Origin: Aptenodytes patagonicus
Taxonomy: Eukaryota; Chordata; Aves; Sphenisciformes; Spheniscidae
Assembly: GCF_965638725.1 (NCBI RefSeq)
Contig: NC_134957.1
Span: forward strand, 20,112,101-20,176,100
Length of the DNA stretch: 64,000 bases
Direction of reading: 5' to 3'
Below the pieces are notes generated by a model that saw only the letters and a list, made by a program, of their open reading frames with translations, did not search any database and had not been told where the DNA came from. Within the stretch, counting starts at the first letter, position 1, and every line of letters starts with the position of its first letter. Shown in pieces: positions 35,896 to 48,700 of the stretch. Both the position numbers and the translations under genes were made by a program.

Positions 35896-36873
35896 ATGCC
35901 CAAAAGCTGTGCCACTGAAGAACGTGGAAACAATGAACAGGTAGACAAGGCTGTCAAAATTGAAGTAGCTCAGGTAGATCTGGACTGGGAGCGTAAGGGT
36001 GAGCTATTTGTAGCTCAATGGGCCCACAAAACATTGGGACATCTATGGAGAGATACAACATACAGATGGGCTCGTGATCGAGGGGTGGACCTGACCACGG
36101 AGGCCGTCACACAGGTCACTCATGAATGTGAAACGTGTGCTGCAATCAAGCGAGCCACACGGGTAGTCTCCCTGGAATAGAGGGCGGTGGCTGGGTTTTC
36201 GATATGGTGAGGCCTGGCAAATTGACTGTATTGGACCACTGCCACGAACACGCCAAGGCAAGCGCTACATACTCACCATGGTGGAAGCAACTACCGGTTA
36301 GCTAGAAACATACCTTGTAAACCATGCCACTGCCCAAAACACCATCTTAGGCCTTGAAAGGCAAATTTTGTGGTACAAATTTTTTGTGCCCCAGAAAGAG
36401 TTGAATCAGACAATGGGACTCATTTCTGAAATAACCTCATAAACTCCTGGGCTAAGAACCATGACATTGAGTGGGTGTATCACATCGCCTGTCACCCACA
36501 AGCCTCTGGAAAGACTGAGAGATATAAAGGACTGTTAAAGACCATGTTGAGAGCGTTGGGCAATGGGGCATGGAAGCACTGGGATATAAATTTAGCAGAA
36601 GCCACTTGGCTGGTTAACACCAGAGGATCTGCTAACTGTCCTTGTCCTGCCCAAACAAAACCCCTACATACTGTGGGAGGAGATAAGGTCCCTGTAGTGC
36701 ACATAGGGAAGTGGCTAGGGAAGACAGTGTGGATTGCTCCTCCCTTGGGAAAAGGCAAACCCATCCGTGGGATTTTTTTTGCTCAAGGACCTGGGTGTAC
36801 TTGGTGGGTAATGTGGAAGGATGGGGAGACCCGGTGTGTGCCTCAAGGAGATTCAACCTTGGGGGAAAAATAA
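35896..36873 (+). pseudogene. Endogenous retrovirus integrase region (broken)
   Basis: The N-terminal HHCC zinc-binding motif is visible in frame (two His in AQWAHKTLGH, Cys pair in CETCAAIK). A stop at 36178-36180 and a frame change follow. The catalytic-core Asp residues (WQID about 36218, and SDNGTHF about 36405) and the Glu (SGKTERYKG about 36505) are present but lie in different frames, with further in-frame stops. The C-terminal part is open from 36475 to 36873. The copy cannot make a working enzyme. The class looks ERVL-like (class III), by resemblance of pol and LTR. Confidence 0.82.
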
Positions 36874-37762
36874 TCTGTGATGTGAGTTGTACGTTGTAAG
36901 AAGTTATGTAGCAGGAACGACCTGAACCAACGAAGAGCGAGTTTTGCAAGGAACTGGGCGAGTGCAACGATGATCCAAACCAAGCCGGTGTTGGCGCCCA
37001 ACAATCGAACACGCTGCTTCTCCTGTCCTGAGCACCCATCTTGACAGATGGGGCCCAAGTCATAGCCTGTTCTTACAAACATTTGGAGGAGTGGAGGAAA
37101 CCCATGGAATGGGAGAATAAGATCTATCTGTTAAAGGACAGGGGACAGTAGTTAATGAGAATGTATAAATCTGTACATTGGGTATAAAGATGGCTTAAGT
37201 ATGTAGTGTAAGTTGTAAGTGTTGGTAAGAAGGGATTTCAGTAGTCCTCATTCCCTGTGGTCACCTAGTTAATAAATGCCCTCTGTGTTGTACAAATATT
37301 ATGAAAAGACAAGAAATTTTTATGTATTGGTGGAATATACAGTACTGTGGATGCAAACGTTTCCTGCTTTATTGCTTTAAATACGTGTAATGCAACAACA
37401 GACGGTTGGGTGTTTGGCAGTCTAGCACACACATTTATGGAGCATCTCACTTTAGGGATAATGTAAGCAATAAAGCTTTAATCAGCACCCTGAAATATGA
37501 GTTGACTGTCAGAAGCTGCTAGATTTTTGTTTATAACACTCGTATTCAACTGCCTCCTTATTACTCTCCTTACTTGTGTTTTTACTTCAAAGTTGTAACC
37601 TAAAATAACTATTGCTGTATTCGCCGATCTTCTATTCGTATGAGTGTTCACACTTACATTAAAGTACTACAAATGCAGAAGTTAAGTTAAAAAAATACTC
37701 TTCCATGAAATGGCATGGGAAAACCGAGCGTTCTGATTGAGTAGTTTGATGCTGCATTTTTT
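36874..37762 (+). other. Provirus 3' region, possibly with a second LTR-like piece
   Basis: No env-like ORF is visible. It contains a second TTGGCGCCCAA motif (36991-37001), TATAAA-like sequences near 37165 and 37185, and AATAAA near 37271. These are LTR-like features of uncertain origin. The rest is AT-rich and unrecognised. Confidence 0.35.
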
Positions 37763-37951
37763 TCCTTGTTTTCCTTTGCTTCCGTGCACGGCCTTTGCTT
37801 TTGCTTTATTAAACTGCCTTTATCTTGACCCATGGGTTCTTTTCCATCTTATTTCCGCCACACCCACACCCCCCCCACGTTCTGCTGAGGAGGGGGAGTG
37901 ATGGAGCGGCTTGGTGGGCACCTGGTGTCCAGCCAAGGTCAACCCACTACA
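37763..37951 (+). mobile_element. ERVL-like 3' LTR, 5'-truncated
   Basis: Matches the last part of the LTR at about 35053-35229 (shared tgcttttgctttattaa-like and gcttggtgggcacctgg segments) with roughly one difference in ten by eye, plus an unalignable C-rich patch. Only the end of the LTR remains. Confidence 0.75.
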
Positions 37952-38869
37952 AAACCTCTTTTGTATTTTTTGCCAAGTAATAAGCTGGTACGAAGACAGC
38001 CAGGCTAGGAGGACCAGGGGAGTTGCAGAGCCCATCGCTTCTAGGCCGTTTGTTTAACCCTGCCTGCGCGGTACCATTAATGCGACTGACGGCAGTTCTG
38101 AAACGTTTTCCTGGTAATGGTCCAGCTGCAACCGGCCAGTGTCCGTGTCGGAGAAACCGCTGTCACACCTGGCAAAAGCTGCGCCCCTGCTCCTGTCTGC
38201 TCTCCGGAAAATGGCAAACAAGTGAACACACACGTGCAGTGAACCACCGGTCCTCCCCCCCATTTTTGGCTGGACCCATCACCCGGTTCCTGTCCCGCCC
38301 GGTTCTTTGGTGTAATTTTAAACGACAAGACCCATCTCCTCCAAACCAGCTCAATGCCAGGCAGCCACCGCCGCTGCGGTTTAACAGGTTTTCAGCCGCC
38401 CTCCCGATGCGATCCGTTCCCCGCCGGAGGAGTTTCTCCTGAAGCTCTTCAGCAGCCTCACTCACGGAGGAGCGGGCACGCAACCCAGCCCAAGAAGGGT
38501 TCCGTTTCCTAAGGAGGAGACCCAACAGGCTCAGCCGGGCAGGTCGGGCTCTTTCTTTTTACGGATGTTGCTTCTGCAAATGAAGTCTGCAAGAGCAAAG
38601 TTTTCCGAGGAGCTTTTATTCTTCCTCCGCAACCTGCAAGAGAGGGAGTTTCCCCACAGCGCGCAGCAACGCTGGGAGGTCCTTCCACGCCTCTGCAACC
38701 CTGCGGACGCCGATGTCGCTGCCCGAGGCTCCATGGCAAAACTCGTCCCACCGAAGACTACCGATCGCAAGTCCCGTTAGACCATTTCCTCCACCGCTCT
38801 GACAGCGCGCGGCCGTGCTGGACCGCCGGCGGTACTTCTCTGACCGCAGGAAACGCAGTGACGACCGAC
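37952..38869. other. Intergenic upstream of the CpG island
   Basis: GC rises gradually towards 38870. No exon or repeat was recognised. Confidence 0.5.
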
Positions 38870-39262
38870 ACGTTTTTATTTCTTTCTTTTAAATCCGCCC
38901 AAAGAACAAAGAGCTGGTGGAGGAGGAGGTTCGGGCCGTGTGACCGAGAGCCCCCCTGCCCTGCCGGGGGGGGGGTTCCCCGCCGCCAGCGGGGACACCT
39001 GACGCCCCGGCGGGAGGGACGGCACCCGCTCCCAACCCGCCAGACGCCCACTGACGTCCCCTGTGACGGAAGAGCCCCGCGGGGCACGCGGCCGCACCGC
39101 GCGCGGCTTCCCGCCGCCCGCCGCGCGCGCCCGCCCCAGGGGCGACGGGGCGCGCCGCGCAGCGCCGGCCGACCCCTCCGGAGCGGGGCGGGCGCGCGGG
39201 GCGGGCGCGAGGGGCGGGGGCGAGGCGGGCGGTCACCTGACGCCGCCGCCGCCGCCGCGGCC

Positions 39263-39274
39263 GCCGCCATTTTG
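39263..39274 (-). promoter_or_regulatory. YY1-type motif
   Basis: GCCGCCATTTTG is the reverse complement of CAAAATGGCGGC, the classic YY1 core often found just after the start of transcription in TATA-less CpG-island promoters. Confidence 0.55.
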
Positions 39275-39619
39275 TCTGGGAGTGTAAATGTGAAAGGGAA
39301 AGCCGGAGCGCAGCCCGCGGGAGGAGGCAGAGGAGAGCGGGGCCGGGCGCGGCCAGCTGAGCCGGCGGGGCCGGGAGGCGAGGGGTCGCCGCCGCACCGC
39401 AGAGCAGCGCGGGGCTGTGGGAAGAGCCGCCGGTGAGGCGGAGCCCGGCGAGGACTCCCCGGTCGCCCTCGCCGGCGTCGCATCGGAGCGGGCTGCCGGC
39501 GCTCTTCGCCCGGGGAGGCTGCGCTCGTCCCTCGGCCGCGGGGGAGCCGCTGCCCCGGCCTTGCTGCCCGCCGCGGCGGGTCCGCGGGGGGAGCCGCTGC
39601 CGCCAGGGCCGCGCCGACG

Positions 39620-39749
39620 ATGTCGGGGCAGTCGATCACCGACCGCATCACGGCGGCGCAGCACAGTGTCACCGGTTCGGCCGTCGCCAAAGCCGTCTGC
39701 AAGGCGACGACCCACGAGGTGATGGGCCCCAAGAAGAAGCACCTGGACT
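39620..39749 (+). CDS. PICALM-like exon 1 (start of ANTH)
   Basis: ATG at 39620 in context gccgacgATGT (A at -3). It encodes [20 protein letters not shown] and continues to KKKHLD plus one base, with donor gtgagt. It carries helix 0 and the K28, K38-K40, H41 lipid-binding residues. The start is fixed by the family's invariant MSGQ N-terminus. Confidence 0.95.
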
Positions 39750-42700
39750 GTGAGTATGACCCCGCGGTGGCCGCCTGCGGCCTGCGCCCCGCGGCGGAGG
39801 CGGGGGGTGGCCGGGGCGGGCCCGCGGTTCGCCCGCCGGGCAGCCGCTTCGAGCCCCGGGGCAGCCGGTGCGGCCTCTTCCCTCCTGCTGCGGGCGGTGG
39901 GGGGCGGAGGGGAGGTGAGAGCCAGCGCGGCCGCTTGCACCTGGGAGGGGGGTTGTCGCGTAAAGCTGGGTGAACCTGACTGGTTTGCTCCTCAAAAGTT
40001 ATTTACACCTGGAGGGAGTGAGCTTTGTAACACCCTGTCGCGCCCGGGAAACAAAACTATTCCAACCTTGTGAACTCTTCCCTATGAGAGCTGCTTCGTT
40101 TATGTGCTCTGGATACAGCACTGCTTATTAATCTGGCACCTAGGGAAAAGGTGGGTTAAGTGGCGTGGTTTTGCTGTTGTGAGTGAGAAGTTAAATTTTT
40201 AAGCGCTCCTCTGTGCATCTGGTGGAGTGCAGCTGTTTAAGTATTTCTAACGTTTCCCAAAATATCATAGCTTTCTGTTTTATGGCTCTTGAAACGAGGT
40301 AAAAAGACTTGAAGCGAGGTAAAGGGAAGGGCAAAGGTGGACCAATATATCTCTCCAGAATGAGAGTATGTTGCCGCTGATATTTTTAAATTTAATATGT
40401 TAAAACTCCTTTCTGTATACCAAAAGATGCAGAAAGCTACCCTTGATATCTACAAAAGTATCAGTGGTGTTGCTTTGCTTCAGATTTTAGTAACTGGATA
40501 GCAATTGAAGTTACTGTTTGACTGCTCAAAAGTGCACTGAATGCTTCAAACCTCGTAGATGGTGAATAGGTGTACTGCACCACGTATTAAAAGTGAAGTA
40601 AGTGTGTGTGTTTCCATTAGGGAGAGGAAAGAAGACATGAAGCTTTATGCTGGTTTCTTCAAAGTCAACGGAGCATGCTGGTAGTTTTGCAGGACTCGTT
40701 CAAGTTGGTGGTGCTAAGGAGAGTCTGCAGTTCAAGCTCTCAGAAGAAGCGTACTGAGTTATACTGTTTGAGGATAGTTTGGCGCTCTGACGCTATGGCA
40801 CTCGTCTGTTAAAACAGATGACTTGCGTGAGAGCTTTTGGCATGGATCGAATAGTTAAAACTGACCAAATATATACCTCATTTGTTATTGATCTAAACGG
40901 GTGGAATCCAGCTACAGTAAGTGAATATTGCGGCTACTCTGTTGAAATTAAAAGCCTTAAAACTGGGTAACTGACAATTTCTTTTTTAAAGATACCTTTT
41001 AAAAGTTACCTTATTTTATCTTGTCTTGTGTTCTGCCTGTGGTAGAACAACTTAATGAGGTAACCTTTGAGTCCAGAAATGGCAACATAACAGGAAGCCA
41101 GAAAGTGGTGACAGCTTGCTCAATAGTTTGAAAGCTTTTGAAGCTTAAAAGAGGTAGTGTATTGTTTGAAAATATCCTTAAAATAATGTCATCTCCTATA
41201 AGTTACCCTCACAAAATAAGAAAATGGAAACTTGGAAAAACTCTTAACTTGAGAACAGGATAAACTGAGGTTGCCTTTTGAGTATCAAATTCCTTTGAAT
41301 ATTTTTTGATACAAACCTGTTTAGAGCTGTCAGTCTCCTGAAGGTCCCCTTCTGTGCCAGATGAGTTCTGTGTTTTGGTGTAATTCACTTTCTCAGACTT
41401 CAGTCTAAGACAAACTAAAAGCTTGCTGTTCTGACTTGGTATCTGAAATAGTGGAATGCTTTGGTGGGGTGGGGAAAAAAAGATGTGAAATACGGTACCA
41501 CAGATATCTCTGTAAGGGGTTAAAAAAAAATCCCAATGAACGTTCTCCAGTCTTCATTGAGCGTACCCAGGCGCTGCTTTTCAAACATCTGCAAGCCTTT
41601 GCGTGGCACTTCTTATTTTTTTTCACTTGTACACAAAACTTACTTGTATTACCTGCTTGCATTTAAGATACTAGTTTAAATACTGTAATCTCTGGAAAAA
41701 TCACACAATGTATTTTCAAAGATACAGTGCAAGTACCTTCCAATTTAAGTACTAAAGACAGTTTTAAGAAGGAAAACATAGCTTGGATTTAATGCAAAAC
41801 TCTGCTGGTTGCACCTTGGTCGCTACATGTGTGTGTCATTCAAAATGCTACACCATCTGGTATTACTTGTAATTGCTCAAGAAAAAGCTTCACCAAGAAC
41901 ATGTTTTTGAGAGTTGCTGTAGTTGTATCGGGGATCGTGGAGGAGTATCAGTTTGTGCACTCTATTCAGATTAATTCTTGAAATGCCCTTGTTGCCAAGT
42001 TTCCTCAGCAAGAAAAACTATAATAGCACAATATGGGTGTTTACAGGAAGATGTTACGCATGCAGTGTGTGAACTAGTATTTAAGAGTCTTGGGTTTTGT
42101 CTGGCTACTAACTGCTGAGTAGTATAGTCATATTTTTCTTGAAGAGCAAAAAAAGAAACACAAAAAAAACCCCAAACCTAAGCAGTGTCAATGGGAATAC
42201 TTGGGGTTTTCTCCTTTTAAAGTAGGTCACGGTGTCCTAAATAAGTCAGCAGATCTATTTCTGTAGTATTTTGTAATATTTTAGGATAACATAAAGTGTT
42301 ATAGAGAGGCTGATCTTTTCTTGTAGTGGAGCACCTGAAGATCTTGTCTCTTCTTCCCCAGGTTCTCTCACTTCCCCTCAGCCTCCTGAGTTTGGGTTGC
42401 AGTGGAGTGGGGCTAGATTATGCTTTTGGTGGCATATCTCTTGGCTAACTGTTGAAAAAAATAAATTAAAGCCGTAGCCAAGTTGGTAACTGGCAGAGTA
42501 GACTTGTGTATAGACCAAAATTTAGAAAAATACAAACCCCTAAATTCATTGCATCTTAAACTTTTAAATGAACACAGTAGTAAAGGAAAAAACAACTCCT
42601 ATTTAACTTGTATACAGCCCACTTAAGAAGCACAGGGGAGGGCAAAGTAGTTAACATTACTCATCAAAACTTAAAACTCCTATACATACACAAACTTTGG

Positions 42701-45700
42701 AAATCTTGTAAGAAGTGGTAACTCGGGTACTGTAAAATTGTATTATGTAACAGAATTAGGCTCTTAAGCCTTTTCCTTTAGGAGAAGGTTCATGTCTCCA
42801 CCAAATCATCGCAAACTTTGTTTTGCCAATAATATCACGTTATGACTATCACAGTTTTTGGTTGTTTTTCTATCTGCCCATTCTTACTTTTGGCAGCTAG
42901 AGCTCATGACTGTCGGGTGAATGCTGATGCGGTGTGGTTCTTGCAGAGATATGCAAGTTGTGGTACAGTATGAAGAAATACTCTTGAACTCTTCCACAGA
43001 CAGTAAGGTGGCTGTCTTTGATTTGAAGCTCTTTAGTAATCTGTGAAGCTCTTCAATACAGTAATTGAGGAAATTTGACTTGAACAAAAAAAAAAATAGT
43101 TAATATTTTTGTAATCTATAAATGTGGTTTTTATTTAGAAATTGCTTAAGGCTTTTAAAAAAAATTTATGGGCCATCTTGTATCCTTGTTTAGTGGGGGA
43201 GTGAGACAGAATAGCTGAATTGCTTTGCTTCTGATAAAGTAACTCTAAGTTCAGATTTAGCTATTATATAAATGAAACTTAAAGATTGCTATCAAATCTG
43301 CACTATCAGAGCACATGGGCATAAAAATATTTGTATCAGTCAGGTGCTATCTTTGAATTAAGTCTTCAAGCAAGAATTGTTGTGTTCCTTGGGCTACATT
43401 GAGAAAGTTTGCTGAAGTGGCTCTTCTGTTTTATGTTTTTGTAATCTATAGTTTATGGTGCAACTTCCAAAAAGAAAATGTAATTTTTTTTCAAGACTGC
43501 AAAGGTTAAGGAGACTGGTCTTCATTCTTGTATCTGCCTTAGAGCAGTTTCAGTCCTGTGACAAAGTGGAAGAAATACGGGACTATTAAACCATTATGGT
43601 TGTCTTTAACTTATGTATTTACAGTTCTCTTGAGAGAGGTATTCCTGAATCAAGAAAGTGATGACTGTTACTTGAAAGTTGAAAAGTATGTCAGTTTTTA
43701 TTGGTGCCTGGCTGAGAATTCTCCAAAAACCTGATTTTTTTAATATCTGGATTTATGCGTGCTGTTCTCCAAAGAGCTGTATGGTTTCATAGATGATGTG
43801 CTAGTATTTCAGATGAGCTGTGGAAGAGAAATCCTTGGTACTTTTCTAGGCAGTAAGATTTCCACAGCTCTTCCAGGCTGCTTGAAAACACCTATGGTAC
43901 TCTTCCGGTTTAAAGCAGTTTGACTTTTTTTTTCTTTTTTTCCTGTGTGATGTTAACATGTTTCTAAATTCCATTCTAGAAATAGCACCACAGTTTCACT
44001 TGCAGTTGAAACGATTCCTCTGGGTAATTGGCAAAATGCTTTGAGTTGTAAAGTGTTTATATAAGTAGTGCGATAAGAAAATGAGCATCACTTGCCCTAC
44101 ACATTTCATTCCAGTTTTTGCTGCCAACATCCACATTACAGTTGCCCAGCTGTCAGTCTCTCAGGTGCATGTGTTCCTTTATACTTCTAGATGTATGGTG
44201 TTAATAGCTTTTTCCTCCTTTGTTGCCAGCTGTAACAGATCCATACAGTTGTTTCTATGTAGATATTTCTGTTGCAGACTTAGAAGAATCATATTAGAGA
44301 AATGACACTTGCTTTTTTTGTTACGTATCGCAATTGCTAGAATTCAAATGTGATGCTAGCTTTATTATTACTAGTTGTAAAATAATAATAATAAAAAAAT
44401 TGCTCTGAGTAGCCTTATTAAAGAGTCTTTTTAAACTTACTTTTTTGTAATACGCTCTTAGGAAAGTCCAGTTTTGGCCTATAAAATGCACTGAGATTTT
44501 TTTTTCCACTGTTCATTCTTAGTTTAGTATTTTAGAGATGTTTTGTTTGCCTAAGCATGTATTCTTCAGTATTGGCAACTGTGGCTTATGTGTTTGTGCA
44601 TTCAAGGAGATTTTGAAACCAAAGACCACAATTGTGCTAAGTGCCCTCAATAAAAATTGTCTTCAGGGGAGTCAGTATGTGTTGCCTTCAGCACGTGTCT
44701 AAAGTGCATGGGGCTTGCAGCTCACTCAGGTCCTCTTAACCTCAAGCACAGCTTGAATTAGACTCTGAGTCCAATTAGCCCTACATATGTGAAATATTTC
44801 CTTTTGGTTGCCTTTTAAAATGGTCAGGTTCACATCTTACAGAAGCAAGTACCACATGCTGGAAAACCTTACTAGCGCTCTTACAGAATTACTGGAAACT
44901 GCACTTTTCAATCACACGGAACCACACTTGTGGAATAAAACGATAACATATGAGCTGCTCAAATGTACCAGAGGTCTATCAGCTTCCACTCTGTTACTGT
45001 CACTTGACAGAAGACTTCTTTTAGTCTTGTGTACCAAAGCAGAAGGCAGTTGCTCCCTTCTGAAGGTAGACATCTGGATGGCTTTTTGTGGTGATGCCTT
45101 TATGATGGCATGATAAGCCAAAACTTTTTTTATGGATGTGTGGCTTAAGGAGAGGTGATCGGTTACAGCATTTGATATAGTTGCTAACAGTAGGATTTCT
45201 GTCACATTGTGCCTGAGCAGCACTATAAGAACACGTTTGATATCAGTCTTAGACATAAGTGTATGCAAGGGATCTCCCAGGTGTTTCAGCATCATCTTAG
45301 GGTCTACTGGTACATCTGCTAGTAGACCTTAGCTTGAGGGAAGGTGACAAGATTGAAATCTCTGTGGAGAGTACTGGCAAAATATGAATGAAATTAGCTT
45401 GGCTAATTTGACTTGAGAGCAGAAACTTGTTTGTTTTTAACCTGGATCTTCCCTCCCAGTTTCATCTATTATTTAGTAAGCACTCTTAATATTGAAAATC
45501 TTCAGTGAAAAATTTGACTTGCTTAGTGGTCATGTGAAGAAGGACTTTGTGCAGAAATAATATTTTCAATAGGCTATCTGTGTGGTCTTTGACCTCAGCA
45601 GATCAATGGAATTTCTTTAACTGTTACCTAGTAGTAATGTTACAGGTATTGCTCTGTACAGAGTTTGTGGAGTTTTTGTTGATTGTTTTTTTGTTTGGTT

Positions 45701-48700
45701 GGTTTTTGTAAACTGAGAATAGGAAGTATGACTTGTAACAGCTCTGTAATGTTTCTGTGCTGGTTACAGATGCTTCAGTGACATGAAAAATACTGAGCAA
45801 GATCTAACAGATCTTCATAATGCTTGCTTATAAACTGATTGGATTTAGGAAGACTTATTTGCCTTAATGTCTTTTGAGAGAATTACTTAGAAATGTCATA
45901 ACAAAGTTCTCATTCAGTAGATGAGGCTGTTGAAATAAATTCAAGTTTTCTCTATGTATAAATTCTGGAATTGGGACTTGCTTCATTATATGGGGCAATA
46001 ATTGTCTATGAACTGTTTGGACTTCTAAAAATTTTAAAGTACTTCTTAATTTGACACAGCATCTGACGATGATACAGCTGTGAGTGGTGAGCAGCATCTA
46101 TCAAATGACTTGTGAAGATTCTCAAAAAACATTTGTAAATATTGAAATATTTTAATACTACTCAAAAATAAGGTTTTGATGTACAGCTTGCTTAAAACTT
46201 CTTTTCAGGGCTCTTCTTTTTGTGCAGGTATTTCAGCGTTTTTGTGTGTTACTAATAAGGATGAAAGTTTTCATCCCAAGTTATGTGTTTTGTACATATT
46301 TGGAAACCTTTGATATCAGACTGAAATTAGTAACTTATTAGAATTTGCATTTTATAGCTTTCTACCTCAACAAGATACTATCTAAAAATCTTTACTCTGT
46401 TAAAATTACTCTGGTTATTAAATTATTCTAAACAGTGATCCTTAATCAAAGGACTTTATGTTCTTAATACAGATCTTTAAGATACATCTGTAATATCTTC
46501 TGTGCACTAGAACAGATGTACATTCTAAGTGCGATATTTCTATGAAGTATTTTGTCCTAAACTATTGATATGTGATCTCTAAGTTCATGTTTAAATTGCT
46601 TATGATAATGTAGTCTGTCCTCTGCATACTGCTAATAAGACAATTAAGTTGGCCATTTCAGTGGTGCTGACACCTCAGTATTCAGTTGTTGCCCAGCTGC
46701 CCAAGCACCTACCCTTCTTCAGGTGCTTACACAGACTAACCACATAAACAGCAACGCTGCTCTGCAACCAACAGGCTGCTCACAGGCTTGGCTTAAGTGA
46801 GAGGCCACAAAGGAAGCTTTTCAAACTAGATGTTTGTTTTACGGGCCTTGCCCAGTCCTTAAGGTGTACTTTGATCACACCTGAGCCAAATTTAGCTCAG
46901 AGAGAATAAATGTCTAATGTGCATGTCTTGAGGGGTTTAGAATAGTCCTGGATTCAGTTCTTTGCTCTCTTCTCAGCACGTGCCTTCACTAGCATTCTCG
47001 GGCAGGTTTTTTTCCCATGTATCTGCTGGAGCCTGTTCTGGTTTTGTACCAATACTCGGACAGAGACTTGAAGCTCCCTGTCTCTGACCTCCCAAGTTAA
47101 TGTTCTACTATTGAGCTTGTAATCAGTCTTGGACACAAAGAGCTTTTTTTATACAAAAGCCTGAGGCCTGCCATGATCCACCACAAAATACTCAGAAGGT
47201 TGGTGATTAGGTTATTTTAGCTAAGTGGAAAGGTGTGTAGATGCAAATTCTTGCTCTTAATTCTTATCGAAAAGAGGCTTATAACAGGTTTGTAGCATCT
47301 CATTTGCTGTCATGTTTGTCAGTACTCAGGCTTAGGTTGGAGTTGCAGGGTACTTGCTGCCTGTTGATCTCATGAGGTATAGATGTCTCACTTTTTCGTG
47401 CTTCTTCGATTTTCATTTTTTTTGTTAGATTGAGTGGCTTCAGACACTGAGCATCCAGAAGGTCTACGCTGGCTTTCGGACAATAATTTGGGCATAGAGT
47501 TTCTACTGGAGCAGGTTATTTATTCATGAGATATTGGGACTCCATAAAACTATTGAAATGCCTTTGAAGTTCATACTTGGAGTCTTTAAGTAAAATGCAG
47601 TGAATTTGAGCAAGGAGTGTAAAAGAGCTCAATTATTTCTTAAATAAAGAACTGAAGTTAATGCTTCCGGTATGAATTCTTAATGTAAAACACAAAATAA
47701 CATGATGATCCTCTTTGAGCATATAACTCATTGTAATGCTTTGATTTTTTTTTCTTTAATGTAGATCTAATACAGTGCACAAATGAAATGAATGTGAATA
47801 TTCCGCAGTTGGCAGACACACTCTTTGAGAGAACTGCAAACAGTAGCTGGGTTGTAGTGTTCAAAGCTCTAATTACAACACACCACCTCATGATGTATGG
47901 AAACGAGGTAAGACATGATTAGTTCTGTTAAAGCCTCCTTGACAGTGTTTAAAAAAATTGTCTCAATCTATGAAGCATTAGATATGTACTTCAGTTTTTC
48001 AAAGGTCTTTGTTTTTCCACTGCTGATGGCTGTAAAGTACTTCTCCAGAGAAGAAAATATTCCTTCATTATTTCAATACCGAAATATATCAGTGTTTGCA
48101 ATTTACCTGCAGGTATCTGAGTTGGGCTGTGAGGGAATAATGAATGACCTTTCTAGAATAAAGACTTGAGAAACTTCTGATGAGCTTTACTTCATTAGGC
48201 TAGTGCTTTTATCAGTAAGAGCACAGCAAGAGAGTCTTGTTAGCACTCCATAAATGTGCAGCCAACCTATTAACAGATAAGAATACTTACTAAAGGGGGG
48301 AGGAATATGGTGACTAGAATATTTGATCTTGCCAATCATCTAATGGGCTATATCTTCATATGTCGTTGCCATTAACATTCCTCCGAAACAGGTTTCTATT
48401 GCATTTAGCTCACTTAAATTATTTCATCACTATTTATGAAAAGCTTCCCAGACAATAACATGACATTAGAAATGTAGCCTCTCTCGCACAGTCCTTCTGT
48501 TAACTTTGTCTTCGTCAGGTGATAGTTTAGTCCTGAACTTGTGTGTAGTCATTCTCTTAATAAATGACTGTTGACTACTGGTAATACTGAAATGATGATT
48601 CTTAAAGGTACTGCTTCCAGCCTTTAAACTGCTCTGAAAACTTAGTGTTGCCTCCTCTCTCCAAATCTCTGTGAACTTAATTGAAATGACCTGTAAAGCA

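Larger units (their letters stand above)
38870..39960 (+). promoter_or_regulatory. CpG-island promoter of the PICALM-like gene
   Basis: Very GC- and CpG-rich, with no TATA box in the expected place. It holds a CRE-like TGACGTCC at 39052, a (GCC)n run at 39241-39268 and a YY1-type GCCGCCATTTTG at 39263. It covers coding exon 1. The transcription start is probably between the YY1-type motif and about 39420 (inference). Confidence 0.8.

Noticed and set aside
38758..39940. Minus-strand open frames of 324 and 235 codons across the CpG island
   Set aside because: Arg/Pro/Ala-rich translations caused by GC composition, antisense to the real exon 1 and promoter.
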